A DNA stretch of 64,000 nucleotides. Source: Colletotrichum lupini. Taxonomy: Eukaryota; Ascomycota; Sordariomycetes; Glomerellales; Glomerellaceae. Position numbers and translations under genes: made by a program. Numbering within the stretch: position 1 is the first letter of the stretch; each line of letters begins with the position of its first letter. The DNA is taken from the NCBI RefSeq assembly GCF_023278565.1, contig NC_064680.1, forward strand, positions 1,860,001 through 1,924,000, read 5' to 3'. The notes beneath the pieces are model-generated. The model was not told where the DNA came from. It ran no database searches and saw nothing but the letters and a program-made list of their open reading frames with translations. This document shows, piece after piece, positions 47,488 to 60,230 of the stretch.

Positions 47488-48280
47488 GACATATTCGTCT
47501 CCGGCCAGAGCAGACATTTGACGTAGTTTGATGAATACAACCAACAAATTCTTTTGACTGTGTTCGCGACTCAATCTCAAGATCCTCTTTTTGCCCCTAA
47601 CATGAAACCACTATCACCAGCCTCTCAGTGACAGCTCCAACATGAGCACCCTCACCACCAAGACATAACACATGCGACCACACCCACTGGAGAACTCGGG
47701 ATCCCGTCCGCTCTCCCATCGATAAACCAGTGAGGGCCGGAGTAGTAGTCGGGTCGGAGACGACCGGCGAATGCCCGGTGTTGCATGTATGTCTTTTCCC
47801 TTCCTTTTGTTTTGTAGTTTTTGTGTACGGTGGGGGATCTTATTGCGCAGTTCCGAGGGAAAGGGCGAGTTTCTTTCTTGGTGGTCGTGGGAGAGGGAAG
47901 TGGGGAGCTCGTCTCGTCGTCAAATGCTCGAATGTTCATCATCGTTGCGGCTCTATGCCAGGGAAAGCTGCGTCCGCTGCCGACTGCCTCGTAACATAAG
48001 ACCGTGAATAATCTAGTTACTCCCGGGACATGCGAGAAGGCTTGAAGATACTACGAACAAGTGTTCTCCGCCTCCGAGGATGACATTGGGCGGTTGGGTT
48101 CATGTCACCATGTAAGGAGTTCTTGGGAAACATTGATAGCTTGGTTGCTAGTATGGGCTATGACTGGGAAGCAATATGAAAACATGAAAGAAACCTGACA
48201 GCCGTAACGCCAGCCTGAACGATAAATCCACGAGACATTTGCCAGCTCATTCCTACACAACAGCACGACTTCCCTCAAGA
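47488..48280. other. Intergenic, 3' flank of the STAND gene
   Basis: About 0.8 kb between the tRNA and the end of the STAND gene. No conserved frame; probably contains the receptor's 3' untranslated region. Confidence 0.55.
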
Positions 48281-51200
48281 TCATAAGCAGAAACGCTCCA
48301 GACACTCTCGAACCTCCAAGCTCAACTCCGACCACTTGCTCTTCCTCGTCACGCGTTCTCCTACCGAGGCATCGTACGGAACAAAATATCCGTCGGCTGC
48401 AATCCTGACACTTTCTGACGGGACCAGCTTCGACTGTCTCCGCGTTGTCTTCCCGCCGTTGGGAGGAAGGAACTTGCCCCTAAAATCCTCTGTCATGTTC
48501 GATAGACGTGCCCAGTATTGCTGAGAAGACTCATGTGGCTGCCGCTCCCATCGTCCTGATATGATCATCTCAGCTTTCTGGATCCCGCTCCAAGGTTTGT
48601 AATCAGTCGATGGGGAGGTCGACGCGTGACAAGATTGGTCGAGCTTCTTCTGGTCGGTGAACCGATCGACAAGCAACCAGCGAAGGACCCGCGGCGAGGT
48701 AGCTGCGAGCTTCACTGCAGACCGAAAGTTGTGGTTCCCTTGAAAGGATATGCTTGCGCCATGGCGAACAAGATAGATGACGGATTTCAAAACCCCTGCG
48801 CTGGACGCTGCCATGAGCGCGGAGCCCTCTGGACAGCCTTCGAAATCTATCGGGATTCCCAGAGACAGGATATTTTTCATGACTTGAATTTGCCCTCTAG
48901 ATGCAGCAAAAGACAGTGGGTTCCAAAAGCCGCCGGCCTCTAGGTTCAGAAGTGTGCGGAGCTTCTCCGTCGACAGCTTTCGACGGTACATTCGAAAGGC
49001 CGTTGTCAAGCATGCTGCAGCTTCGTTGGTAGCATCTCTACCCAGAAACATAGTCGACCATGGAATAGGCCTTTCGTCCTGAATCTGGAGGTCTCCATTT
49101 AGCAAGAGGGCCACCATGGATTTGTGAAAAATACTCAGATGAAGGGCAGAGCAGCCGAACATGTCAAGTTTGTGTGGGTTGACGCCCATTCGAGTTAGTT
49201 TAATGAATAGTGCAGGCCTGGCGACGTTCGTTTCATCAGTCTCGTCGCGTGTGAAGAGACGGTGTAATACATTGCGCTTTGCATAATCTTCGACATGTAC
49301 ATCCGGGCCCCTATCCATCAGAGCTGAAATGACACGAGGGTTTCCCTGTGTACATGCTTCAGCTATCGGCGTAACGCCATTGTTATCGCGACACTTTGGA
49401 TCGCTTCCAGACTCGAGTAGAGCTCGAACAACAGCTGAAAGGTCAAATGTAGCTGGCGCCTTGATAGAAACGAGGAGGGGGGTCCAACCCTTGTCGTCTG
49501 TGGCCTCAAGATCGGCACCACTGTCGATTAACAACTGAACGGTCGACACATTATTCATAGATGCCGCCCAATGCAAGGGTATCGTGCCCTGCCATTTTCT
49601 ATTGACAGCTAATGCCAGCACATCCGACGAGCCTGCACCAACTTGCTTTCTAAGCAAATGTGAGTGAATGATTCCTGTCAACCTTGGAATGTGACTTACG
49701 CATGAGACTTCCTATTTGCTTTCAAATGATCCAGAAGGATTTTCAACCCTTCTTCATTGTTCGCTTTTACAGCCGTGGCTACCAGACACTCTGGCTCGTT
49801 CATAAAACTACCACCGGTGGCAGTGTATCTCTCGAGCGTGGCTTGCAATCCCGTATTTAAACAGGTTTGGCTGATCATTGTTCCTACGATGGAGCTGTTC
49901 TTGCCGTAGGGGCAATTGGGGTTTGCACCCTGCTCTAGAAGCCAAGTCATAATTTTCAACTTCCCGAGGCTTACAGCGACTCCAAGAGCTGTACAACCCC
50001 CTGATATGTACTCCGGTAAATCAATATCTACCCTTGACAGTGGCGCAAGGAGCTGCTGACAAGACGAGAGATTTCCCACTCGAACAGCTCTAAGGACCGC
50101 TCTAGAAAGAGCCGTGGATCGCACGCCATCCGAACTCACGCCGTGCTGGCCCTTATCATGGGCTCTCAGGCAGTCGATGATCTCTTGATTATTGTATTCA
50201 TACGCCAATAGCAGCGGGGTCATTCCGTCACAATCGGGTGTCATTTCACTGCCCAGTTCTAGAAGTCTTTCGACTGCCGCGAGATTGCCTCCAGCAACGG
50301 CAATATGCAGGGCTAATTGGCCATCAACTGACCTGGCGTCGATGTTTGCACCTCGAGCATGGAGGGGTTCAACCGCACTGATATTCCCGCCCACCACTGC
50401 AAAGTGAACAGCAGTGTAACCGTTCTCTGCCGGCGCTTCTAGACTGATAGAGACCACCTTCTCAAGGATAGTCTGTAGGCAATCGACAGAGGACATCGCT
50501 GCATGGTGCAGCGGTCTTATGCCTTTATACAGTTGAGTGTTACTCTGACCTTCCCAGTCAATTTTCCAGATCGGGTCGCTGTGCTTGAGAATATCGGACA
50601 AGAAAGACACGTTATCACATGCAATCGCCGCATGAATCGCTGTCCATCCAGATCGGCAAGGGATTGTGGGATCCGCTCCTTGATGGAGGAGGGTAGCTGC
50701 TAAGTCAAAATGTTCCTCAAGCAAGTGGTAAACCAATGCCGATGATCGTGGCCAGATACTAATACGCAGAACTGGAATAACACCACGCCCCAGAAGCATT
50801 TCAACTATCCCATGCCTAAACTGCGGCACATCCTTCTCATTAGAGAGATGAATCAATCCCAAGCCGGAAGTTGGGTTTGTATGGTTCAAACAAACGGGAT
50901 CTGCGTGATCAAGAAGCTGCCTGACCCTGGAATTGTCGTCTTCACGGGTCGCTGGTAACGCGCAAATATATTCCAGGGTGGACACCCCTTTGCAGCGTCG
51001 ATGGACACCAATGCCTCGTGCTAACAACCAATCTACTGTCATGCTGTAGTTGAGAGTGGAAGATACCTTCAAAAGTTCAACGGCATAAAGTGACTCTTGG
51101 AAGCTGTTCCAGTAGGTTGTGGCCTTCAACAAGAAACACAGCGTGTCGTCCGTGAGAAGAAAGTGCTCGTCGCTGCTAGGATACACCAACCACTCATTCG

Positions 51201-54200
51201 AACAGGCTTCAGCGATCGGTAAAAGCGCAGAAGTCGAACGATCTTTCTCGTAAGCGTCAAATATTCCAACACGTACCAGGCATCTGACTGCTTCATTGAT
51301 GTGTCCGAATGTAAGGTATTTGCGCAGGAAAGTTCTTGAGGCGAAGTATTCCCACACCTTCGACGCATCAGAAGGATTCGATTGAGGAACAAGCGGTTGG
51401 ATGAGATACTCCAGCACACCCACAGATGACGACCCAAAGCATGAGCCGGCTAACATGGTATCCACATAACATTCCCATGGCAACTTCGCATTGCTTCGAC
51501 ACAGCCTTGCGTTTGGAACTAGCGATTCCAATTTTTGGACCAAGGTCAACTCCGCATTGCCTCTCAAACAATGTAATGGAGTTTTCTGTTCATAGTCGGC
51601 GAGACGGGCTTTTAGACCTATGCTTCGAAGTAGGTCTAAGATCCCCTCAGAGCCTGATCCAGCAACCAACAACAGTATCGGAGTCTGGCATTCCCAGGCC
51701 ATCGGCTCGTTTTCACACCTCTTTAAGATCGTTTCGGCGAAGCCAATCAGTCCCTCCCCGATTGCAAGCGTCAATGGTGTATGTCCGTCTCTGTTGCGCT
51801 TGGACAGGCTACAGCCGACGCTCAACAGCAAGTCCAAGATTTTCTCAGCCTGGACGAACCAACCAGAGCCTTCACTTGCCTGATCATCAGTCCCTGACTG
51901 GACCAGTGCATGCAACAGCCCATCTTCCTGACCAGGGCTTAGAATGGATGAAACATCCACTCGTTGATCATCAACTACTCTCTGCAACACAGTGATGTCG
52001 AGGCTCCAGCGAACCACATCAAATGCCAATGTCTTCAGGTTACGTGCATCATCAGTAACTTTGGAACTGATGTTGTAACCTTCGAGATCAGTGAGACTTG
52101 GGGTCATCCGCAGGCAATATTCCCACGCCGACTGACAAAACTCAAGATGCAAGGGCGAAGTATCAATTCCATGGCTAAGCGCTTCGCAGAACTCGCACAG
52201 TGATGGCAGATATTTCTCGCTCCCGCTAAGTTCGTCATTATACATTGTCGTGTTCATGACTGTTTTGAAATAGTTTAGGTCGCTTTGTGTGGGAACAAGA
52301 CCTTTGTCGACGAGTAGCTGAGCGACCGAAAGGTTGCGTATGCTGATTCCATCACACAGAGAAACACGTAAAAGATCCTCTGGTGCTTGGAGATTCATGT
52401 CCAGAAACAATCCCACGGTCTCGATAGTATAAGACAATTCCAGACTGTCCGTTCCTGTGTAGCGTTGAAACCACGCCGATCTGTGGTTGTCTAAGTCATC
52501 GTCGAAGTAAAAATAGTGCTCTAGAGTCCCGCAAAGACAACTTACAGCACACTTTATTGGAGTTCCAAGCATGCATTTGGTTTCGTGATGATCCGAAGTC
52601 TGTAGTAGGAATGAACTGATCTCTGGTAGTGACATAGTTGCCGCGAAGTGCAGTGGTCGGAAACTGTCGTGAATGACTCCCGCTATCAAATCAATTACCA
52701 TTATGTCGATTCTTTCCTGACTGGGCTCACCAAAACTTTCCCGGCTGAGCTTACTAAAAGCATAACACGAGAGACTTGAGGCTAATTTCACTACCCATGA
52801 CGTGAATTGCGTGGATTTCTGCGGATCGAAGAGACGTTTCGCCATGGCTAGTAAATCAGGATGTGTCCATTCTTCTCTAGCGAAACACAACCAGTATTCC
52901 GCAGCATAACTGTAGAGACGATATTCACCGTCTCTTTTCTTCATGTAGTCGAGTTCCTCACTTGTTGCCGTCGGTAGATGATTGAAGTTGTCGAGCTGAA
53001 GATATTCCAAGCATCGCACTGCTAGGAGTTTGTTGCAATGAGATTTAGTAATGTAAAACATCCCCAAACCGGATGACTGTAAAACGTTACTTGTCAAAAA
53101 CTCCTGGACCGAAAAATGAGCAAATTCGAAGTATTCCCCGTCGTTTGACTTTCGAATCAGACTACTGCAATATCTGGCTATTGCGTCTTCCCTTATGATG
53201 CCAGATGGGCTTAGATGCTGGCTAGTTGATGGTATTGAAAGAATTTCTCTCAATTGCTCAATGTCGAGTCTTGGCTCAGCGTAAGCGATGAAGTGCAGTG
53301 TCATCTGAACATGTGTTTGTTTTGCTGGAGAAACTCTCCTCAAGATGCGCATGTAAGTCTCTGGGAGGTCGGGTGGAAGACTGCGCAGGGCCTCTCGACA
53401 TTGCTCGTCAGAATCGCAGCCTCCAAGGTGATCCAGTTGACAGGCGACCCAGCGAAACCTAGCCAAATCCGAGTCAGCCAAATCTTAATATTATACATTC
53501 CAAGGTTAATCATGCTTACATTCCATGTGCCCCGGTCACGAGGCTCTCTAGAATCTCTGCTTTAAGAGAGAGATCTTCGAATACCAGCTTTCTGCTGCGA
53601 ATACGTCGTTCAATCTCCGAAGTGAGAAACTCAGTGATGTCATCCGTATGAGCTGCAATCTCTATATTGACAAATTTCTTCTCGGAATCTCGGAGGTGTC
53701 GTTGGATGTCGTCCTCGTCGCGACTAAGCAGCGCCATCGATAATTCGTCGGAGTTTTCTGCAATATCGCAGAGCGCCTCCACAACCTCCTCTGCGTGATC
53801 TCCGCATTCATCTAGGCCATCAACCACTATGTAGGTATGTTCAAAGACTTGAAACATCCTCAAGATGGTTCGTCCTAGGTCTTCTGTGTTGGGAGAGCGA
53901 GGGAGTCCCTTGTCTGGATGGAGCTCTAAGTAATACTCTTCGAGCATCGGATACGCTTTCTCGCTCTGTATCGCCAATTGATACGCCAAGCCCCCAAGAA
54001 TATTGACAGGGCTCTGCGTCGTCTCGTTCTTGTAGTCGCAAAAGAAAAAGCCTACAGCAACGGTATCTGAGCTTCTCGCAAGAGCATGGCCAATAATTGA
54101 GCCTGCGAGTACCGTTTTTCCGGCGCCGGGAATGCCGCTCAACCAGAGTCGGGACCCTTGGGTGCGAAGCCATTGCTGGAAAGACGAATGACGTTCAAGC

Positions 54201-54826
54201 CACATGCCAGTCCTCGGGTGTCGTAGCTTTACACTCATCTCGTAATTTGATTGCGGATTGTATCTCAGGAAGAAGTCTAGGATTCGCCGTCTCCAGGTAT
54301 CCTCTTGAATCCGTACTGCAATCTCTTTGGTTTTTTTAACATCGGCTAGTATTGCAGTCGCGGTTCGTTCTCTTTCTTCCTCTTTAGCGAGACAACGCAG
54401 TAATGCCTCCAATGAAGTAGCTGATAACGCAAGATTCATGTTCTCCTTGTGTCGCGATAGGTCTGCGAGCATTTCCTTGGTCTTCGAAGAAGTGTAAGGC
54501 CAAAAGAGTTTCTTGAGTCTTCCTCCTGATTTGTTTTCGTACTTCTTCGTCTTGTTGACAATCTCGGATAGGATCGCTGCACAACCGTCAACGTGGTGCA
54601 TTCGGAAGCCCTGAATGGGAGACTCGTCCTCCGCCTCCAGGGAGGTTGCCAATCGCGACAACATGTTGACAGTGCCCCCAACCAAATTGACTTCTTTGCA
54701 TAGATCGCTGATCTCTTTGTCGGCATTCTTGACTGACTTGATATACTTGGACAAGCGCAGAAAGACGATGTCCGCAAGAGAGAGGAGCCCCGCAATGCTT
54801 GCGGCGATGCTCAAGGGGTCTGCCAT
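48281..54826 (-). CDS. STAND (NLR-like) receptor: Helo-like domain, NACHT, ankyrin repeats
   Basis: Three exons (54826-53520, 53458-49700 and 49649-48281) give 2144 residues. The start MADPLSIAASIAGLLSLADI is the fungal STAND N-terminal (Helo-like) signature, covering about 1-130. The NACHT ATPase follows: Walker A GIPGAGKT at 231-238 and Walker B TYIVVDGLDECGD at 331-343. The first junction restores AHGMFRWVACQLD, a hallmark just after NACHT in this family. A helical domain follows (EYFEFAHFSVQEFL). A long ankyrin region then runs from about residue 600, including GYTAVHFAVVGGN, GQLALHIAVAGGN and GCTALGVAVSLGK, and continues in exon 3 (GTIPLHWAAS, GWTPLLVSI). Such proteins act as intracellular sensors, some in heterokaryon incompatibility and programmed cell death. 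The effector outcome is unproven here. Both introns are needed to keep one frame, and no disabling mutation is visible. Confidence 0.93.
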
Positions 54827-56212
54827 AGCAGAACAGCCAAATGACTGAAACGGTTGTCTGAAAACTGCTTGTGATCCTCAAGCCGACGTTGGGCACGTTG
54901 TCAAGGGCACGTTCCGAGCGGACACTCGACGTTCGACGGACGGTAGGAATACTAAAAAGATTCTGTGCGGTTCATTTCTCCTCCCCAGACATCCATGCAA
55001 AGATATCGGGGGCCTCGGACTTAGAAGTGCTACAAAAAGCGCAACCGCCCTCGTAACGCTCGACATGTTGAGGCGTCTGGTCCGCCATCATGCAGGCAGG
55101 CTGTGTGTTGGTTACTGTAGGCTGTCACACAGTGTTGATAATCATTGACAGATTTTTCGACCTCCCTACATTAGAAAACAGCCATGAAGTGTTGCTACTA
55201 CGTGGCTGCATCTTCGTTGCGGCAGGCTCTACAACGCAAGGCGGTTTTGGAAGACAACCCATCCAATGAGACATCCAGCGCTGAGTGATCGTAACCCCGC
55301 CGCAACCTTAGCACATGCAGTGGCGACAGGTCTGGGCAAATCTGCCCCTCGCTGGGGGACGCTGGCCACGCATCCGCAGCCCATCATATGAGCGAGGCAG
55401 ACTTGTCGTGGGAAGCGTTGCAAAAGTGCATATCCGACTAAGAAATCTGGTTGGTTGATAGAGTAAGACATTCTGAACGTAAGATCCGCGATGTTTGCAT
55501 AAGTTTTCTATTTTTCCACATAGCGACTGATATCGAGGTCTTCCCTGCCATGAGACGGAGGGAAGTGGCAGCGCAACGTATGGCGTGTTGTTGATTGGCC
55601 TAAAGGATGATAAGATACCCGGCCACTGCATGCTCCCTAAATGTTCACGATGTTGATGTACAGCCAGAACGGACTCTCGAGGAGAGAGCTTGGTTGTATG
55701 AAGAACATCCACCCGTTATTGTCAGGATTCAACGTGGCAGCAGGGTACCCGAAGCTCAATGGACGTCTCGCCGACTACTGGTCTACTTGAAGATGCCGTA
55801 AAGCTTATATTCGGATCTAATAATGGTCATCAAGCGATCAGTACACATAGACTTGGACTCTTCTATTGAAAGCACCTACTTTTCCTCGGAGTGAATGGAA
55901 CCCCAGATAGTGCCATGTCACCGGTCAGAGTAGAAATGAGGTGTCTTACAGCAGTTATGGCTCCTTTCCCGGGGTTGGTGATTTTCTGCAAAAGCGTGGC
56001 CGACAGGATCAAGGCCACCGTGAAATGGAGGCGGCACCTGGATAATACATGTAGATTCGTTGTCTCAGACGCCATTTTGACAATCTAAACCATTATACTG
56101 CCAACTCTCTTTTCCCAACCCTTTTTCTTTACCGAAGTCGCTTCCCATATGCACCCAGGAATCGACCCAAACGCCATGCAAAACCCCACGCTCCATTTCT
56201 CAACAAAAATGC
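54827..56212. other. Intergenic, promoter of the STAND gene
   Basis: About 1.4 kb. It holds the STAND promoter next to 54827 and the 3' region of the DUF1479 gene near 56212. No conserved frame or RNA gene. Confidence 0.6.
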
Positions 56213-57802
56213 TCAAACCATATCATAGCTCTCTGGAAACAGAATCGCATTCGCCATCCCAACCAGCGCCTTCTCCGTCGGACTCCTGCTCTCCTGATCC
56301 TCCCAAGGCAGCAAACCCATAGCCCTCAACCCGTCCTCCCCACCCGCGTCGCTAACCTCCTGCGTGCCAGGCCGGCCCGTGTGCGTCGTCTCCCCCTTGC
56401 CGCCCCCAAAGTCCGGGCTCGGCTGGCCGAGGAGAAACGCTTTCCGCTGGCGGGCGAGGTACAGCGCGTTGGTCTGCGTCAGGGGACAGGCCGGGATGTA
56501 CATGATGGTCGCGGGCGCGGACGACGTTGGCACCCTGTCGACGCCGTATACCATGTCCGGGTGCCACACGACATAGTCGCCCGGCCGCACGGGCGGGATG
56601 CGCACGAGGGATTTGTCTAGCTGGAGATGGGGGTGGAGCGCCGAGTTAAGCTCTTGTGTGTAGGAAGGGACGGCGCCCTGGATGATGCTCGTCTGGGCAA
56701 AGTCTAGCGCCCAATTCTCGCGTGCGAGGAAGTTGGGAGACGTTGGCGAGGGGTTTCGCGGTGAGAAGAAGGGGCGTAGGAGGAAGTAGGCAGTGGCGAG
56801 CTGGAGCATGGGGCAAAGCAGGAGGGTCCCGTCGGCCGGGTTGATGTCGGACATGGAAAGCCAGCCTTGGAACATGCGGAACATACTACATGAGCCCGCG
56901 CCGTTGTAGAGGTCTGAAGTGACTCTGAGCCGCGTACTGCTATCCCAGGGATCGTAGTCCTCCCATTTGCCGTCCCATATGCGCTGGTACGTCCCAGCGT
57001 TCCCGTAACCATCACTCTCCCACCGCTCGACACTGCCGCCGTCCACATGAGCATTCAGATGCCAGGCTTCGTCGCCTGGGGTTCGGATTCGTAATCGATC
57101 AGCGTATGCCACTGGCAGGTCAGCCACCACAGGAGCACTGGGGTCCCGAGAGCGCCAAAGCCGCATTAGAAATCGCTGAGCGGCCAAGACGTTGGGATGG
57201 GCTCGGCCCTTGATCTGTGACGGGGACCAGTAGATGCCGAACAAGTGAGGGTCGCGCGTCGGCCAGCCCTTGGTGTGCGGGTTCTCCGACAGGTAGGTCT
57301 CTGTCTCTTCGCGCCAAGCATGAGCCTCGGAGGCCGGTACGACGTTGCGGATGATGGCACCACCTCGGCGCCGGAGCTTGGCGGTGAACTCGGACACGCG
57401 GGCATGGTTTTGGAGCTCCGAGAAGTCAATGGTCGGGATAATGTCTGATTTCCTGACGCCAATGACCGCGATCTCGGCTCGAAGAGCTACTAATAAGCGT
57501 TCCCATGATTGCACTATGGCGTGCTCCTTGCCGGCGACCAGGCTCCGTTTGATCTGAGCAAATCGCGGTGGCAGCGGGATGGGTCCGCCATTCTCGGTGA
57601 AAATTTCGTCGGCGCGCATGAAGCCTCGTGGGTGATTGTCCAGAGCTATGGGAAAAGACTGTGACCAAAGCAGACTGGGGGTATCAAAGGGTGAGAGGAA
57701 CTGAGAAAGTAGGTCGTCTGAGATGGATGAGAAATCCAGGTCTGGCAGTGGCGACGTGTCATCGCCTTGCCCATATTCATTTTGGAACATGTCGTCCTCC
57801 AT
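56213..57802 (-). CDS. DUF1479 family protein (putative Fe/2OG-dioxygenase fold)
   Basis: Single-exon gene of 529 residues, similar to fungal and bacterial (YbiU-like) DUF1479 proteins. Family landmarks in order: PPRFAQIKRSLVAGKE, RGGAIIRNVVPASEA, GIYWSPSQIKGRAHPN, WHLNAHVDGGSVERWE, then SMFRMFQGWLSMSD, VRPGDYVVWHPDMVYGVD and a C-terminal LARQRKAFLLG. The HVDGG and WHPDMVYGVD segments fit the metal-binding double-stranded beta-helix of 2-oxoglutarate oxygenases, but substrate and activity are unknown. The start is the first true ATG, MEDDMFQN; the frame stays open upstream to a TTG at 57928. The C-terminal half is very GC-rich. Confidence 0.88.
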   Translation of the reverse strand: MEDDMFQNEYGQGDDTSPLPDLDFSSISDDLLSQFLSPFDTPSLLWSQSFPIALDNHPRGFMRADEIFTENGGPIPLPPRFAQIKRSLVAGKEHAIVQSWERLLVALRAEIAVIGVRKSDIIPTIDFSELQNHARVSEFTAKLRRRGGAIIRNVVPASEAHAWREETETYLSENPHTKGWPTRDPHLFGIYWSPSQIKGRAHPNVLAAQRFLMRLWRSRDPSAPVVADLPVAYADRLRIRTPGDEAWHLNAHVDGGSVERWESDGYGNAGTYQRIWDGKWEDYDPWDSSTRLRVTSDLYNGAGSCSMFRMFQGWLSMSDINPADGTLLLCPMLQLATAYFLLRPFFSPRNPSPTSPNFLARENWALDFAQTSIIQGAVPSYTQELNSALHPHLQLDKSLVRIPPVRPGDYVVWHPDMVYGVDRVPTSSAPATIMYIPACPLTQTNALYLARQRKAFLLGQPSPDFGGGKGETTHTGRPGTQEVSDAGGEDGLRAMGLLPWEDQESRSPTEKALVGMANAILFPESYDMV

Positions 57803-58352
57803 GTTGCAGCGTGAATAGCTGCAACGTACCGGATGGTACTTGCAGAAGCTCCGTGTTGTATTTGTTCGTGAAATGGACGAGTTGGAGCATGTTCCTAGAG
57901 CGATGGCATCGGGCCCCGCCGCCGACAAGGTTCCGGGGTCAGGATCACGCGGGGCCGGGAAAAGGTCGGGTCGCCGCGGCTCAACGGTGGGGGATACTCC
58001 TAGTCGCTGACAACGCTACAACCGGGCCGCTGTGCCGCCACAAACCTCATTGAACCTCGTTCCTGGATACAAGACCAATGGGAGAGTTGACTGACAAGTG
58101 AAAAGTAGCCGCATGGTAAGGGTTCTAGTTCCCATTTTCCAGACCAGTCTCCGACTCTCCATTCAGCCCAGTCCCGGGACACATGATGCAACGTTTACCA
58201 CACCTTCAGGCTGTGGACGCATGCATCAAGTGCCAACCTCAAGCAGATCCATCGCTGCGGATTGGACCATATCATCCGGGTTGTCGTTCCCAGCTGCCGT
58301 GTTTCGAACGGGTCCGATGTTCACCATCCGAACGCTGACCACATTAAGCTTC
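57803..58352. other. Intergenic
   Basis: About 0.55 kb between two leftward genes: the DUF1479 promoter and the 3' end of its upstream neighbour. No independent feature seen. Confidence 0.6.
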
Positions 58353-59410
58353 TTACGCAGCCTTCCCGCGTTTCGATCTTCTGACTGGCATCTTGTCCTC
58401 GACTACATCTTCGGGGCTCTTCTTTCTTTTTTCGGGTGCTGCCGCTTTTGTCTGCGGAGCGGCCGTCTTTGCAGCCTTTGAAAGACTGCGTTTGAGCGCC
58501 AGCTTGGGATCAACTCCTTCCTGGTGAAAAATGACGTAGGCTACTTTCTCCACGTCTAGGGCAGACACGTTGAGTCTTTTCGTGAGCTTTTCTACTTGGA
58601 TGTTGAGAGACTCGTACTCCTTCATGTTGTACTTGAGTGATGTCTTTTGGTTATTGTTGCACATCCAGTAGTACCCCTCGTCGGAGAAGAACATGACTTT
58701 CTCAGAAAAGTGTACCGCGAGAAGAAGCGAAGCTGTCGCGGGACCGATGCCCTTCAACTTGGTTAGGATACCCAAAGCCGCTGAAAGGTCCGATGTACTT
58801 TGATAGCTCGCAATGGCGTCCTCGATAGTCTTCGCAACAGTCGAAGAATCGTTGGATGACACAAATTTCATGAGCGTTGGACGGAATGTCCCATGACGGC
58901 TACAGCAAATAAATCAGATCACTCGATTCTTCCAACCATTGCAGCAATTGGGGCGCACATGACTCAACACATGCACACACTTATACGGAAATGTAGAAAA
59001 CAGGGACCTGCAGGGACAGCCCCGTCTGAAGCTCCGCATAGACATGTTGTTGGGGAACGCGTGATCAAGAGAGGCTTGCACTTACAGCTTCCATTCCACT
59101 AGGAGTTTGACGTCGTCATGGTCCATCACACGCTTCGGCTCATACTCAGAGAACTGTGTCGGGGCCTCGACAAATCGGAAATGATCCAATTCTTTTAGGG
59201 TCTTTTGGCCAGGCTTGGCTGTGTAAAGAAGTCAGGAATCTGCTGGCAAGCTCAACGATTCTGCGGGGAAGAGCCGCGATCCAGGGCCGACATACCGCCT
59301 TTGGTGGATGAAATGGACTCGATGAGAGGTTCGTATTCCGAGAGCAAATGTTTGAACTCCTTAGCAGATAGCTTGTCCGGTGACATAACTTTGGGAGTCC
59401 AGGTCGCCAT
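58353..59410 (-). CDS. Conserved fungal protein with helix-hairpin-helix-like motif
   Basis: Three exons (59410-59296, 59218-59086 and 58899-58353) give 264 residues. The start MATWTPKVMSP and EWKLRHGTFRPTLM around the second junction read smoothly after splicing. LTKLKGIGPATASLLLAV at about 125-142 resembles the helix-hairpin-helix (GIGPATA) of DNA glycosylases and related DNA-binding proteins. It is followed by FFSDEGYYWM. The C-terminal 45 residues are Lys/Arg/Ala-rich (EKRKKSPEDV, RRSKRGK), consistent with a nuclear location. The glycosylase catalytic domain is not evident, so I give no enzymatic function. Widespread similar fungal proteins are annotated as hypothetical. Confidence 0.85.
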
Positions 59411-60230
59411 AATGCGCGACGTTCCTTAACGACGTCTGGGATCGCGAGTTACTGGGTTCTCGGAGCAAAGAGACGATCAAGGAGTACGGCAGGGGTGTGA
59501 GTAGGGTGTGAAGGAAGCTCCCAGAACACAAAGATTGGCGTGCTGCTGAAAGCAGCAGAGATGTGGATCTGATCGCGAGGATAGGAACTTCTTTCGACGT
59601 TAGGTGAGCCAGAGCCCACACTGAGTGTGATGCCAAAGTGCTCCGTATAAAAGACGATTAGGTAAGGCCTGGGTACAATCTCACTCGTCTGAGGCTCGTC
59701 GTTGAGGTAGGGTCAGAAAGCCACAGAGGAGCTGAGTGGAAGCTGTAACTCTGTTCGGAAAAATGGGTCCTTTCAAACGAAACGAACGACAAATAGAACT
59801 CGGATTAATGCCAGTTATTCGGGCATGTGAAAGGATGGACTGGATGAAACGGCTTCTGTAGCGACATTCCCGGAACGCTACAAACAATTTCCGGCCCGAA
59901 CTCTTTCCTCAGCAAAAACGACCCCCTCATCGTGTGCCGTCGGTGAAGAAAGACCCCAGGTGGAGAGTGCGACTGGTACGCTACTGGCCCGGAAGGACCG
60001 TGCCCAAAGACAGTCTGGAATGCCGATCCATGCAGAAGCGCTACGGGGTCATCCGAGGGGCAGGTGGGAAAAAAAAAAGAAAAAGGCCAGTCGGTCTGCG
60101 CCCGCCTGAGCCTCTTTTCCTTTCTCACTTCCCGAATTCTCACGAACTAACTCTTCACGACCGCTATTGACTTCCTACACTCGACTTCGCTCTACCGACA
60201 GTACTTCAACCTCCGACCAATATCATCAAA
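59411..60230. promoter_or_regulatory. Divergent promoter region
   Basis: About 0.8 kb between divergent start codons at 59410 (-) and 60231 (+). It contains a CTCCGTATAAAAG word near 59642-59654. No coding frame. Confidence 0.5.

Noticed and set aside
49681..49700. Treating the STAND locus as three separate genes
   Set aside because: The frames break exactly at GTAAGT/TAG and GTAAGC/TAG introns, and splicing restores family-conserved sequence and codon phase at both joins.
57803..57928. Extending the DUF1479 protein upstream to position 57928
   Set aside because: The extension begins at TTG, not ATG, and adds sequence unlike the family.
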